Of a DNA stretch of 64,000 bases, positions 54,852 through 62,025 are shown one piece after another; the stretch's first letter is position 1; every line of letters begins with the position of its first letter. Both the position numbers and the translations under genes were made by a program. The notes beneath the pieces were generated by a model. It saw nothing but the letters and a program-made list of their open reading frames with translations, did not search any database and was not told the origin of the DNA. The DNA lies in the NCBI RefSeq assembly GCF_002742645.2, contig NZ_CP033875.1:3264001-3328000 (forward strand), written 5' to 3'. Source of the stretch: Caulobacter sp. FWC26. GTDB taxonomy: Bacteria > Pseudomonadota > Alphaproteobacteria > Caulobacterales > Caulobacteraceae.

Positions 54852-55818
54852 GTCCCTCCGGCGTCACTCTGGACGCCCACAACGCCAGCTCGTCACTCAG
54901 GACCTGCCGAAGCGACTCACCACCCTGAGCGAGAATATGTCTGCGACGCACGTTTTGGCAGAACTCGGACACTTCGGCAAAGCTTACCGCACCCAGTTTT
55001 TGGGCGACCTTCTCCGCCGATAGGCCGGAGGGCTCGGGCCAAGAATCCATAAAACGAGACACCAGCACTGCTCGGCCGGCGGCGTCCGGCCTTGGCATTT
55101 CGAGCCGAAGCTGGAAGCGACGCCAAACCGCGCGGTCGAGTAACTCGGCGTGATTGGTCGCGGCGACGGCGACGACATAACTGGGCAGTTGATCTAGCTG
55201 CATGAGCAGGAAGGAGACGACGCGCTTGATTTCGCCGGTCTCGTGAACGTCGCCGCGCTCCTTACCGACGGCGTCAAACTCATCGAAGAACAGAACGCAC
55301 GGTATAGCGCGGGCATATTCGAACAGGCGCGCCATCCTGGCGTTAGTCTCGCCCAGATAGGCACCGACCAGGGCGTCGTAACGCACGGTCAACAGCGGTA
55401 AGGCAGTGGCCTGGGCGATCGCTTCGGCCAGCGAAGTCTTGCCGTTGCCCGGAGGACCAGACAGAAGGATTCGGTGACGCGGCTGCATGCCCTGCGCTCG
55501 CAACAGATCAGCCCGCAGCTGCTCTTGGATTAGTTGCTGGCTAAGCCGCTTGGCCGGCAATGGCAGGATCAGATCGCTTAGTTCGACCCGCGCCTCACTC
55601 TCGATCACGAAGTCGCGCCCGCCGGTGCTGCTGCGACGCAGATCCGCCGAATTGGTCACCGGCACCGACTGCAGGGCCCGCTCCAGTCGGTCCGCCAGCA
55701 CATGATGGCTGCGTGACTTCTCCTCGGCGACGATCGCCTCCACGGTGGTGGTCAGCATCGAGCGATCGCCCGCCGCGCCAGCCCGAACCAGAGATATCAG
55801 CAGATCGCTTCGTGCCAT
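54745..55818 (-). CDS. ietA: AAA+ ATPase, IetA-type, partner of subtilase
   Basis: 357 aa. AAA+ core: Walker A GPPGNGKTS (residues 121-129), a pore-loop-like region RYDALVGAYLGETNARMARL, Walker B CVLFFDEFDAVG (174-185), sensor 1 AATNH (Asn222), arginine fingers RAVWRRF (233-234). Before it, a helical N-terminal part with DLRRSSTGGRDFVIESEARV. The tail is basic (RRPNRSRARDKDR) and overlaps the start of the protease gene. ATPases of this sort are thought to sense infection or unfold substrate for the protease (inference). It is not adjacent to any phage or transposon gene here. Confidence 0.85.
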   Translation of the reverse strand: MARSDLLISLVRAGAAGDRSMLTTTVEAIVAEEKSRSHHVLADRLERALQSVPVTNSADLRRSSTGGRDFVIESEARVELSDLILPLPAKRLSQQLIQEQLRADLLRAQGMQPRHRILLSGPPGNGKTSLAEAIAQATALPLLTVRYDALVGAYLGETNARMARLFEYARAIPCVLFFDEFDAVGKERGDVHETGEIKRVVSFLLMQLDQLPSYVVAVAATNHAELLDRAVWRRFQLRLEMPRPDAAGRAVLVSRFMDSWPEPSGLSAEKVAQKLGAVSFAEVSEFCQNVRRRHILAQGGESLRQVLSDELALWASRVTPEGHGEASEPSAIETRRPNRSRARDKDRVPAPKADSDR

Positions 55819-56186
55819 GTCACCAACCTGCGGCCGCGCGCAGAATCTCCTTAAACGCTATCACAGGATCAACGCAGCGGGGAGCGAACTCCGTCCCAGC
55901 GGCCCCTGCGGCCGCCTTTAAGTCCGTCGATGCCGCAGATGTCCAGCTAAACACACCGTTGCGCCAAAAACGGACGAAGCGCCGTTGCCCTAACGCATTC
56001 ATCGGTCGCAGGAAGTCTGCTCACGCAGGATGCGAATGAAGGTCGTTTTCCTGGAGCGATCTTAGAGTCCGCTCATGGCCCAACTCCCCACCTCTCCCAG
56101 GTCTAACCCCCTGAAATCCCTCACCCCGACCCCGCTCTACGCCCCGCTGCGTCCCCGGTGTCCGGAGCGGCCGTATTCTACGGCTC
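55819..56186. other. upstream region of the ietAS operon
   Basis: A 60-codon frame at 55820-56002 (minus), MNALGQRRFVRFWRNGVFSW..., ends one base before the ATPase ATG, but its own start has no ribosome-binding site. Past it the region is 184 bp of divergent promoter DNA. No repeat, tRNA, or attachment site is seen. Confidence 0.4.
55820..56002 (-). CDS. doubtful 60-aa ORF in front of the ATPase gene
   Basis: MNALGQRRFVRFWRNGVFSW, and so on to KEILRAAAGW. The stop codon is followed by one base and then the ATPase ATG, an arrangement that would allow coupled translation, and the ATPase has no clear ribosome-binding site of its own. No family is recognised and no hydrophobic segment is present. 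Confidence 0.25.
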   Translation of the reverse strand: MNALGQRRFVRFWRNGVFSWTSAASTDLKAAAGAAGTEFAPRCVDPVIAFKEILRAAAGW

Positions 56187-57203
56187 ATGAGCAAGTCCCA
56201 TCCCGACGCCCCCGCCACCTGGTTCCGCCTCTCGGAGGCCTCGTGGGCCCAGATCGCCGAGGAGTACAAGAACGGCGCGACCGCCGCCGAGCTGGGGGCC
56301 AAGTGGAAGGTCTCGCCGACCAGCATCTATCGCCACGCCTGCAAGAACGGCTGGACCAAGAAGGCGCACAGCGATGCGGTGGCGCGCGAGCACGCGGCGG
56401 CCTTCGAGGCGCAGGCGGAGGCCGCGCGGCGGGCGGCGCTGGGCGGCGCGGGGGCGCTGCCGGGCGAGCTGTGGCTGACCGGCGATGAGGACGCCGACGC
56501 CGAAGCGCTTGACGCCTTCGATCCGGCCTTCGCCGCCGCGTCGGGTCGGGCGCCGCCCCCGCCTCCGCGGCCGCCCCCGCTGTCGACCGATCCGTCCGAC
56601 CTGAAGGCCGCGACGCTGGCGCGGCTGGCGGCGGCGATCCAGTCGGGGCGCGACCAGGAGGCGCTCAGGCTGGCCACCCCGGCCGACCGGCTGACGCGGC
56701 TGGCGACGGCCGACCAGGAGGGGCTGGGGTCGTTTCCCGGCGACGGGTCCAACGGCGATGAGCCCTATGACGCCGAGCGGGCGCGCCTTCTGATGACCGG
56801 CTTTGTCGACTGGCGGCCGTCGCGGGCCCAGGTCGAGCACGAGACGGCCTACATGTTCCGCTCGATCTACCTGATCGCCCTGGCCATGCTGGTGAGCCCC
56901 GACAGCGTGCCGGGCCTGTTCAAGCGGCGGGTCCGGCGCTTTCGCCGCGACTATCTGGGCGAGGACGATCCCGAGGCGTTGGAGGCCGCCGAGATCATCA
57001 CCGAGGCCCTGCTGCGCCAGCAAGAGGTGGTGGCCATGGACTTCACCGGCCCGACGCCACAGCCGGCCCGCAAGCTGCCGGCCCGCACCTGGCCGCCGCC
57101 GCGTCCGCCCTACCCCTCGCGCAAGGACCTGGCCAGGGAGGCCACGCCCCTGCCGCCGGCCGAGCCGCCGCGCGGGGCGGTGCGGTATGGGCGGCGGCGC
57201 TAG
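56187..57203 (+). CDS. hypothetical protein with N-terminal HTH and Pro-rich tail
   Basis: 338 aa. Residues about 12-55 (WFRLSEASWAQIAEEYKNGA, TAAELGAKWKVSPTSIYRHA) are a homeodomain-like helix-turn-helix of the kind at the start of phage terminase small subunits. A Pro-rich stretch (PPPPPRPPPLSTD) and a helical middle with RSIYLIALAMLVSPDSVPGL follow; the end is Pro/Arg-rich. No enzyme motif. It may be a DNA-binding protein; not a real terminase, since nothing phage-like is near. Confidence 0.65.
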   Translation: MSKSHPDAPATWFRLSEASWAQIAEEYKNGATAAELGAKWKVSPTSIYRHACKNGWTKKAHSDAVAREHAAAFEAQAEAARRAALGGAGALPGELWLTGDEDADAEALDAFDPAFAAASGRAPPPPPRPPPLSTDPSDLKAATLARLAAAIQSGRDQEALRLATPADRLTRLATADQEGLGSFPGDGSNGDEPYDAERARLLMTGFVDWRPSRAQVEHETAYMFRSIYLIALAMLVSPDSVPGLFKRRVRRFRRDYLGEDDPEALEAAEIITEALLRQQEVVAMDFTGPTPQPARKLPARTWPPPRPPYPSRKDLAREATPLPPAEPPRGAVRYGRRR

Positions 57204-57225
57204 AGCGTGAGGCCGCCCCCTCGCC

Positions 57226-58005
57226 TCACCCGAACGGCGGCTTGACCCGGTAGAAGCGCCCTTCGCCCAACAGGTCGTAGACGCGGATGACGCGGAAGGC
57301 GTCGGGCTGGGCCTGGGACAGGTCCTGCTCGGCGCTGGTCAGGGCGAACGGGGCGAACTCGCCGGCCAGGGTGGTCTTGACCACGATCAGGCGCGGCGTC
57401 TCGTCGAGCCCGAAGCCGATGACGTCGCAGCCGTCAGGATCTCCGCCGCGCGCCGGGCGGACACGGGCGCCGATGTCGGGACGGCCGTGGTCGGACAGGC
57501 GGCGGGCCTCGTGGGCGACGACGCTGGCGACGCCCAGGGCTCCCAGAAAGCGGTCTTCCTGCGCGCGCCGGCCCATGTCGAAGCGCTGCAGCACCTGCAT
57601 CAACCGCTCGCTCCTCGCCGCCGGCGGGGGCGGCGCGGTTTCGACCAGGGGCACAGCGTCGGGCGCGGCGAACAGGGCGTCGGGGCGTATGACGGCGGCC
57701 AGCAGGGCGGGCTTGGCGGCCAGCTGCTCCTCGACGGCGTCCAGCAGGGCGTCGTCATAGCTCCAGCGGGGCGGCTGGTCCTTCAGGATCGGCAGGCCGA
57801 TCAGCGACAGCACCGCCGAGATCTCGCCCTGCTTCCAGCTGATCGGGCCGTCGGCCTTGCCGGTGACGAAGCGCACGGTGCGGGCGTGGGCGGCGCGGTC
57901 GACGGGCTTGCCGGCCAGGGTCTTTTCCAGCTGGGCGACATAGTCGCCCACCACCACCGCGAGGTCCGCCCCCGTCCACTCACGCCCGACCGATTCCCCC
58001 GTCAT
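57226..58005 (-). CDS. DUF3883 protein with altered ExK motif
   Basis: 259 aa. The C-terminal part follows DUF3883: HEARRLSDHGRPDIGARVRP, GCDVIGFGLDETPRLIVVKT and FALTSAEQDLSQAQPDAFRV. DUF3883 normally reads I-E-V-K-T-T, a PD-(D/E)xK-type nuclease core; here Glu is Val (L-I-V-V-K-T), while the upstream Asp (GCD) remains. Thus a nuclease fold with possibly no activity. The N-terminal part is helical and includes KADGPISWKQGEISAVLSLI. It converges on the hypothetical gene at 56187. Confidence 0.72.
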   Translation of the reverse strand: MTGESVGREWTGADLAVVVGDYVAQLEKTLAGKPVDRAAHARTVRFVTGKADGPISWKQGEISAVLSLIGLPILKDQPPRWSYDDALLDAVEEQLAAKPALLAAVIRPDALFAAPDAVPLVETAPPPPAARSERLMQVLQRFDMGRRAQEDRFLGALGVASVVAHEARRLSDHGRPDIGARVRPARGGDPDGCDVIGFGLDETPRLIVVKTTLAGEFAPFALTSAEQDLSQAQPDAFRVIRVYDLLGEGRFYRVKPPFG

Positions 58006-58050
58006 GGCGCGATGATGCGGCAGCCGCGCCCGGCGCGCCAGCGGTGAAGC

Positions 58051-58608
58051 TCAGCGCGCGCCGGAGGCCACGGCCGAGGGGGCGTCCTGGACGGGCGTCT
58101 GGTCGTCATTGAGGCCGGCCGCCTGCATCGCGCGCCGCATCGTCGTCACCGGGGCGTCGGCGCCGACCTTGAAAGTCAGGACAGCGGTCTCGGCGGGATT
58201 GTCGCCGAGGTTGGCGAAGCCGCCCGCACGCTCGGCGTTCAGGGTGACGCCGTAGGTCCGGTTCGGCAGCACGCGGCACAGCAGGACGAAGGTCTTCTGG
58301 TCCGACAGCAGGCGGGGCGTCTTCACGCAGTCCATCGGCTCGGCGCCGGCGGCCGGGGCGTAGTTCCAGGCGGTCGGCGACATCTGCTGGTCGAAGGCGA
58401 CCTTCAGGATCAGCACGCCGGGGGCCACCACCTGATCGCGCGCGGGATAGGTCGAGACCAGCTTGGGCGGCAGGGTCGGCGGCAGGATCAGCACCGGCGA
58501 CACCGCGTTCGGCGCCTCCGGCGGCGGCTTCTGCGCCTGGGCCTGGACGCTGGCTCCGCCCAAGGCGGCCAGAAGGATCGAGACGGGAACCAGGCGACGG
58601 CGCGACAT
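58051..58608 (-). CDS. exported Ig-like (SbsA/Big_5-type) protein
   Basis: 185 aa from the ATG at 58608 (MSRRRLVPVSILLAALGGAS), signal cut near VQAQA. After a Pro-rich link, the domain LVSTYPARDQVVAPGVLILK, VAFDQQMSPTAWNYAP, TFVLLCRVLPNRTYGVTLNA is a Big_5 / SbsA Ig-like fold, with two Cys (CVKT, LLCR) likely paired. Periplasmic or surface; role unknown. Confidence 0.72.
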   Translation of the reverse strand: MSRRRLVPVSILLAALGGASVQAQAQKPPPEAPNAVSPVLILPPTLPPKLVSTYPARDQVVAPGVLILKVAFDQQMSPTAWNYAPAAGAEPMDCVKTPRLLSDQKTFVLLCRVLPNRTYGVTLNAERAGGFANLGDNPAETAVLTFKVGADAPVTTMRRAMQAAGLNDDQTPVQDAPSAVASGAR

Positions 58609-58671
58609 CTTTCCAGACTGACGTTCAAGCGCGGCCTTCTCAAGGCGCCATTGCAGGCCTACATCGCATCC

Positions 58672-58848
58672 ATGACCGACAAGACCGACACCGCCCCCGA
58701 CGGCGAGACGCCGATGCAGCGGGCCCTGCGCCTGAAAAAGGCCGCCCAGGGCCGCCATGGCCATGGCCCCAAGGCCTCCAGCGGCAAGGTCGAGCGCGCC
58801 AGCGCCGCCGCGCCGACCGGCAAGTCCAAGCCCTGGATGACGCGATAA
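58672..58848 (+). CDS. small basic protein, 58 aa
   Basis: MTDKTDTAPDGETPMQRALR, then LKKAAQGRHGHGPKASSGKV and PTGKSKPWMTR. Lys/Arg-rich and without hydrophobic core, so probably intrinsically disordered and nucleic-acid binding (guess). Start at 58672; the preceding ATG at 58651 is less likely. Divergent from the Ig-like gene. Confidence 0.55.
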   Translation: MTDKTDTAPDGETPMQRALRLKKAAQGRHGHGPKASSGKVERASAAAPTGKSKPWMTR

Positions 58849-58868
58849 CGCCTGAGGGCGCTTGACGT

Positions 58869-59882
58869 CTAAGACTCGGGCGGAGAGTCGGTGACCGGCT
58901 CCGAGCCGGCTTGCGGCAGGCTCGAGATCGGCCGTCCCGGCAACAGCGGCTCGCCGGTCCACTCCCAGTGCCAGGGCTCGTAGACGTAGTTCACGAACCC
59001 GAAGCGGCCCGCATTCGCCACCATCCAGCGATAGGCGGGCGAGCGGGCCATCGCCAGGCGGTTGACGTCGTCGGTGGACGCCGGTCCGAACCCGGGCGCG
59101 CCCTCAAGGACCAGATCGACCGCCAGCCCTGTCCGGTGCGCCGAGCAGATCGTCCGCACAAGGCCCTGGCAGTTACGCTCCGCAGCGCAACGCGCCGCGT
59201 CGGTGTCAGGCGCGCGGAAGCCCGAGAAGATCGCCAACTGGCCGGCGCGGATGGACACGTCGTCAGCCCTCGCCGCCTCAACCATGCGCCGATAGGCCGC
59301 CAGAGCGGCGGGGCGGAGGCGCACGATCTTGCCGCCATAGGTCTCGGCGGGGCCCGCCGCGACCAGGGTCGCCTCGGGCGGCGCGCCGGGACACAGGCCC
59401 TGCCGGTTCACGCGCACGAAGGGCCGCGCCAGATGCCAGCCCGGCGCCATCGCGGCGAAGGTTTCCGGGCCGAACAGACCGCTCGGCGCCAGGCCGCGCG
59501 CGCCTTGCCATCGCGCCAGGGCGGCGGCGAAGGCTCGCGTCTGCGGCCCGCACGTCGCGCCGATCTCGGCGGCGATCCGCGGCCCATAGATCTCCCAGCC
59601 CTGCTCGGGCTTTCCGAAGGGCGACCAGGCCAGGGTCGAGAGCGACCGCGCATTGGCGGCGGCGGCGCCTGGCGGCGCAGATCCCTGATCGCAGGCTTGC
59701 GGACCACCGGCGCTGATCGCGGATCCTGCTGGCGGATCGATGGACGGGATGTAGGCGCTTTCCGCCCCCTCAGCCCTTTGAGGCGCGTCGCTGTCCGGCG
59801 TCGACGGCCACCACAGCCAGAGGCCGCCGGCCACGCCGATCAACAGGACAAATCCCAGCATCAGCCGGCGCAGCGCGCTCAC
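58869..59882 (-). CDS. VanY-type D,D-carboxypeptidase (M15), membrane-anchored
   Basis: 337 aa with GTG start at 59882 and GGGAG upstream. One N-terminal membrane helix (LMLGFVLLIGVAGGLWLWWP). A peptidoglycan-binding-like part (RAFAAALARWQGARGLAPSG, LFGPETFAAMAPG) is followed by the VanY domain: IFSGFRAPDTDAARC, SAHRTGLAVDLVLEG (zinc His and Asp) and YVYEPWHWEWTGE (third zinc His). It trims D-Ala from wall peptides in the periplasm. An L,D-transpeptidase gene diverges 74 bp away. Confidence 0.88.
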   Translation of the reverse strand: MSALRRLMLGFVLLIGVAGGLWLWWPSTPDSDAPQRAEGAESAYIPSIDPPAGSAISAGGPQACDQGSAPPGAAAANARSLSTLAWSPFGKPEQGWEIYGPRIAAEIGATCGPQTRAFAAALARWQGARGLAPSGLFGPETFAAMAPGWHLARPFVRVNRQGLCPGAPPEATLVAAGPAETYGGKIVRLRPAALAAYRRMVEAARADDVSIRAGQLAIFSGFRAPDTDAARCAAERNCQGLVRTICSAHRTGLAVDLVLEGAPGFGPASTDDVNRLAMARSPAYRWMVANAGRFGFVNYVYEPWHWEWTGEPLLPGRPISSLPQAGSEPVTDSPPES

Positions 59883-59956
59883 GTCGATCTCCCGCCTGAT
59901 GGAACTTCGCCATGGCTCAAGGTTTGAGACGGGAGAGTGTTCCGCCTGGAGAGCGT

Positions 59957-61036
59957 ATGACTGGTCTGGCTTCCCGTATCGCCCTTCTGGCTGTTCTGGC
60001 CCTCACCGCTTGTGACGATCCCCAACCGGCCAAGCCGCCATCCGGACGCACGGTGCAGAAGGTCGAGACGCCCAAGCCCCCCGCGCCCGCCGCCCTGGCC
60101 TCGCGCTCCCCCGTGGCCCGGGCGCTCAATGCGGCGCGGTTTGACCCGAACGCTTCGACGCCTGAAGCGCGACGCGACGTCTTGGTGCGGATCCAAACGC
60201 TTCTGGACCGCGCGCATTTCTCTCCCGGCGTGATCGACGGCCGCGACGGCGCCAACCTGACCCTGGCGATCAAGGCGTTCCAAACCGCGCGAAAGATCAC
60301 GCCGGACGGACAGGTCAGCCAGGCCTTGCTGGACGCCCTGACGACGGCCGACGGCGGCCCCGTTCTGGTCGACTACAGCATCACCGCAGAAGACGTGGCC
60401 GGCCCGTTCACCCCCGCCATCCCCAAGGACGACTACGAGGCCATGGCGGCCCTGCCCGCCCTCAACTACGCGACCCCGCTGGAGATGCTTGCGGAGCGGT
60501 TCCACATGGATGAGGCGCTGCTCCAGATGCTGAACCCCGGCGTGGACTTCGGCGTCGCGGGAACCACGATCGTCGTCGCCGCCGTCGGAAACGACACCCT
60601 GGACCGCAAGGTCGAGCGGATCGAGATCGACAAGACCCTGGGCCAGGTCCGGGTGTTCGACGCGGCCGGGGCTCAGCTCGCCGTCTACCCCGCGACCGTC
60701 GGCAGCGCCGAGCGCCCGGCCCCCGAGGGTGAGTGGGCGGTTCGCACGCTGGCCCCGCGTCCGACCTACACCTACGATCCCTCACGTCTGACATTCGGCA
60801 AGGCGAAGGCCAAGCTCACCATCAAGGCTGGGCCCAACAACCCGGTCGGCTCGACCTGGATCGACCTCACCAAGGACACCTACGGCATCCACGGCACGCC
60901 GGATCCCCACCTGGTCAACAAGCGCGCCTCGCACGGGTGCGTGCGGCTGACCAACTGGGACGTCGCCGAACTGGGCGCGGCGGTCGCCAAAGGCGCGCGC
61001 GTCATCTTCATGGGCCAGGAAACGCGGGCGGCCTAG
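59957..61036 (+). CDS. lipoprotein L,D-transpeptidase (YkuD family)
   Basis: 359 aa from the ATG at 59957, with GGAG five bases upstream; an ATG at 59912 lacks one. Lipobox LALTAC. Residues about 65-125 are a PG_binding_1 domain (RVRIQTLLDRAHFSPGVIDG-like, LAIKAFQTARKITPDGQ). The YkuD domain (about 215-355) has HGTPDPHLVNKRASHGCVRL with catalytic Cys328. It forms 3-3 cross-links or attaches proteins to peptidoglycan. Divergent from the VanY-type gene. Confidence 0.9.
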   Translation: MTGLASRIALLAVLALTACDDPQPAKPPSGRTVQKVETPKPPAPAALASRSPVARALNAARFDPNASTPEARRDVLVRIQTLLDRAHFSPGVIDGRDGANLTLAIKAFQTARKITPDGQVSQALLDALTTADGGPVLVDYSITAEDVAGPFTPAIPKDDYEAMAALPALNYATPLEMLAERFHMDEALLQMLNPGVDFGVAGTTIVVAAVGNDTLDRKVERIEIDKTLGQVRVFDAAGAQLAVYPATVGSAERPAPEGEWAVRTLAPRPTYTYDPSRLTFGKAKAKLTIKAGPNNPVGSTWIDLTKDTYGIHGTPDPHLVNKRASHGCVRLTNWDVAELGAAVAKGARVIFMGQETRAA

Positions 61037-61084
61037 AGCCTCGCGCGTCAATACGGAATCGTTTTGACGCGATAATGAGGCTCT
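61035..61084. repeat. hairpin/cruciform after the L,D-transpeptidase gene
   Basis: AGAGCCTC (61035-61042) pairs with GAGGCTCT (61077-61084), and CGCGTCAA (61044-61051) with TTGACGCG (61064-61071). Two nested perfect stems between convergent genes; it may terminate both. Confidence 0.65.
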
Positions 61085-61109
61085 GAATCAAATACTTGGA
61101 GCGTGGTCG

Positions 61110-61862
61110 TCACTTCGGTTTGCGGAACTTCAGGATGAACTGATCGGTCTTGCCGCGAATGGCGGGGTCGAAGACGTTGATCGTACGTGCATCCGCCGGA
61201 TCGGCCAGCAAGGCGCTTTCTGCCTCCAGCTTGAAGCCCGCCGCCTCGACCTCCGCCTTGACCGCGGCGATGTCGATGCGGTGCAGGGTGTCGGCGGCGG
61301 TGATCCCCGAACCGGCGACCGCCGAGTGATCGATCACCAGGAACACGCCGCCCGGCTTTAGCGACTTGAAGATCTCGGCGTTGGCCTTGGCGGCCGTGTC
61401 CGTCGGGAACGGCTTCAGATGCATGTCATGATAGTTCTGGACGGTGATCACGGCGTCGACATTGTCGGGCAGGTCCAGCGCGGTCATCGGGCCGTCCAAC
61501 GGCTTGCTGTTGGCCAGGGCTGCGGTCACCGATTTCAGGCTCTCGCCGTAGCGAGCCGCGAACTTGATGAACTCGGCCGGCTGGTAGGCGTAGACGACGC
61601 CCTTGGGCCCGACAGCGCCCGAGATGATCCGCGTGAAGTATCCCCCGCCCATGATGTAGTCGACGACCATGTCGCCGGGCTTGAGCTCGGCCATGGCCAG
61701 GATCTCACCCGGATGCCGGGCGGCGTCGCGGGCGGTGTCCGCAGCCGGGCGCGCCGGATCGGCGACCGCCTTGGCGATGTTTTCGGGAACCTGAGCGAAC
61801 GCCGGCGCGGCGATCGCGAACGCTAGAACAGCCAAAGCCGGAACCGTAAACCTGCGAGCCAT
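61110..61862 (-). CDS. exported class I methyltransferase-like protein
   Basis: 250 aa from the ATG at 61862 (MARRFTVPALAVLAFAIAAP), a clear Sec signal cut after AFA. The mature protein has a SAM-dependent fold, with ELKPGDMVVDYIMGGGYFTR in place of the usual G-x-G-x-G (G-G-G-Y). Then VDAVITVQNYHDMHLKPFPT, KSLKPGGVFLVIDHSAVAG and AGFKLEAESALLADPADART. Resembles COG4798, a predicted methyltransferase. There is no SAM in the periplasm as far as is known, so it may have another role. Confidence 0.82.
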   Translation of the reverse strand: MARRFTVPALAVLAFAIAAPAFAQVPENIAKAVADPARPAADTARDAARHPGEILAMAELKPGDMVVDYIMGGGYFTRIISGAVGPKGVVYAYQPAEFIKFAARYGESLKSVTAALANSKPLDGPMTALDLPDNVDAVITVQNYHDMHLKPFPTDTAAKANAEIFKSLKPGGVFLVIDHSAVAGSGITAADTLHRIDIAAVKAEVEAAGFKLEAESALLADPADARTINVFDPAIRGKTDQFILKFRKPK

Positions 61863-62025
61863 CGCGCGCCTCCCTGATGTCCGCCCCTGTCGTATCAGGC
61901 CCGGAGCGCCCAACGAACGGCGTTATCATGAAGTTTCGGCAAGGTTTGGTCGAACCCGGCCCTTTCCCCCGTCCGCCCCGCCCCGCATGATCGTCCCTAA
62001 CGAACAAGGGACGGGGGAGACGGGG

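Noticed and set aside
52329..57203. Prophage or transposon origin of the accessory block
   Set aside because: No integrase, transposase, structural phage gene, tRNA attachment site or direct repeats were seen at its edges.
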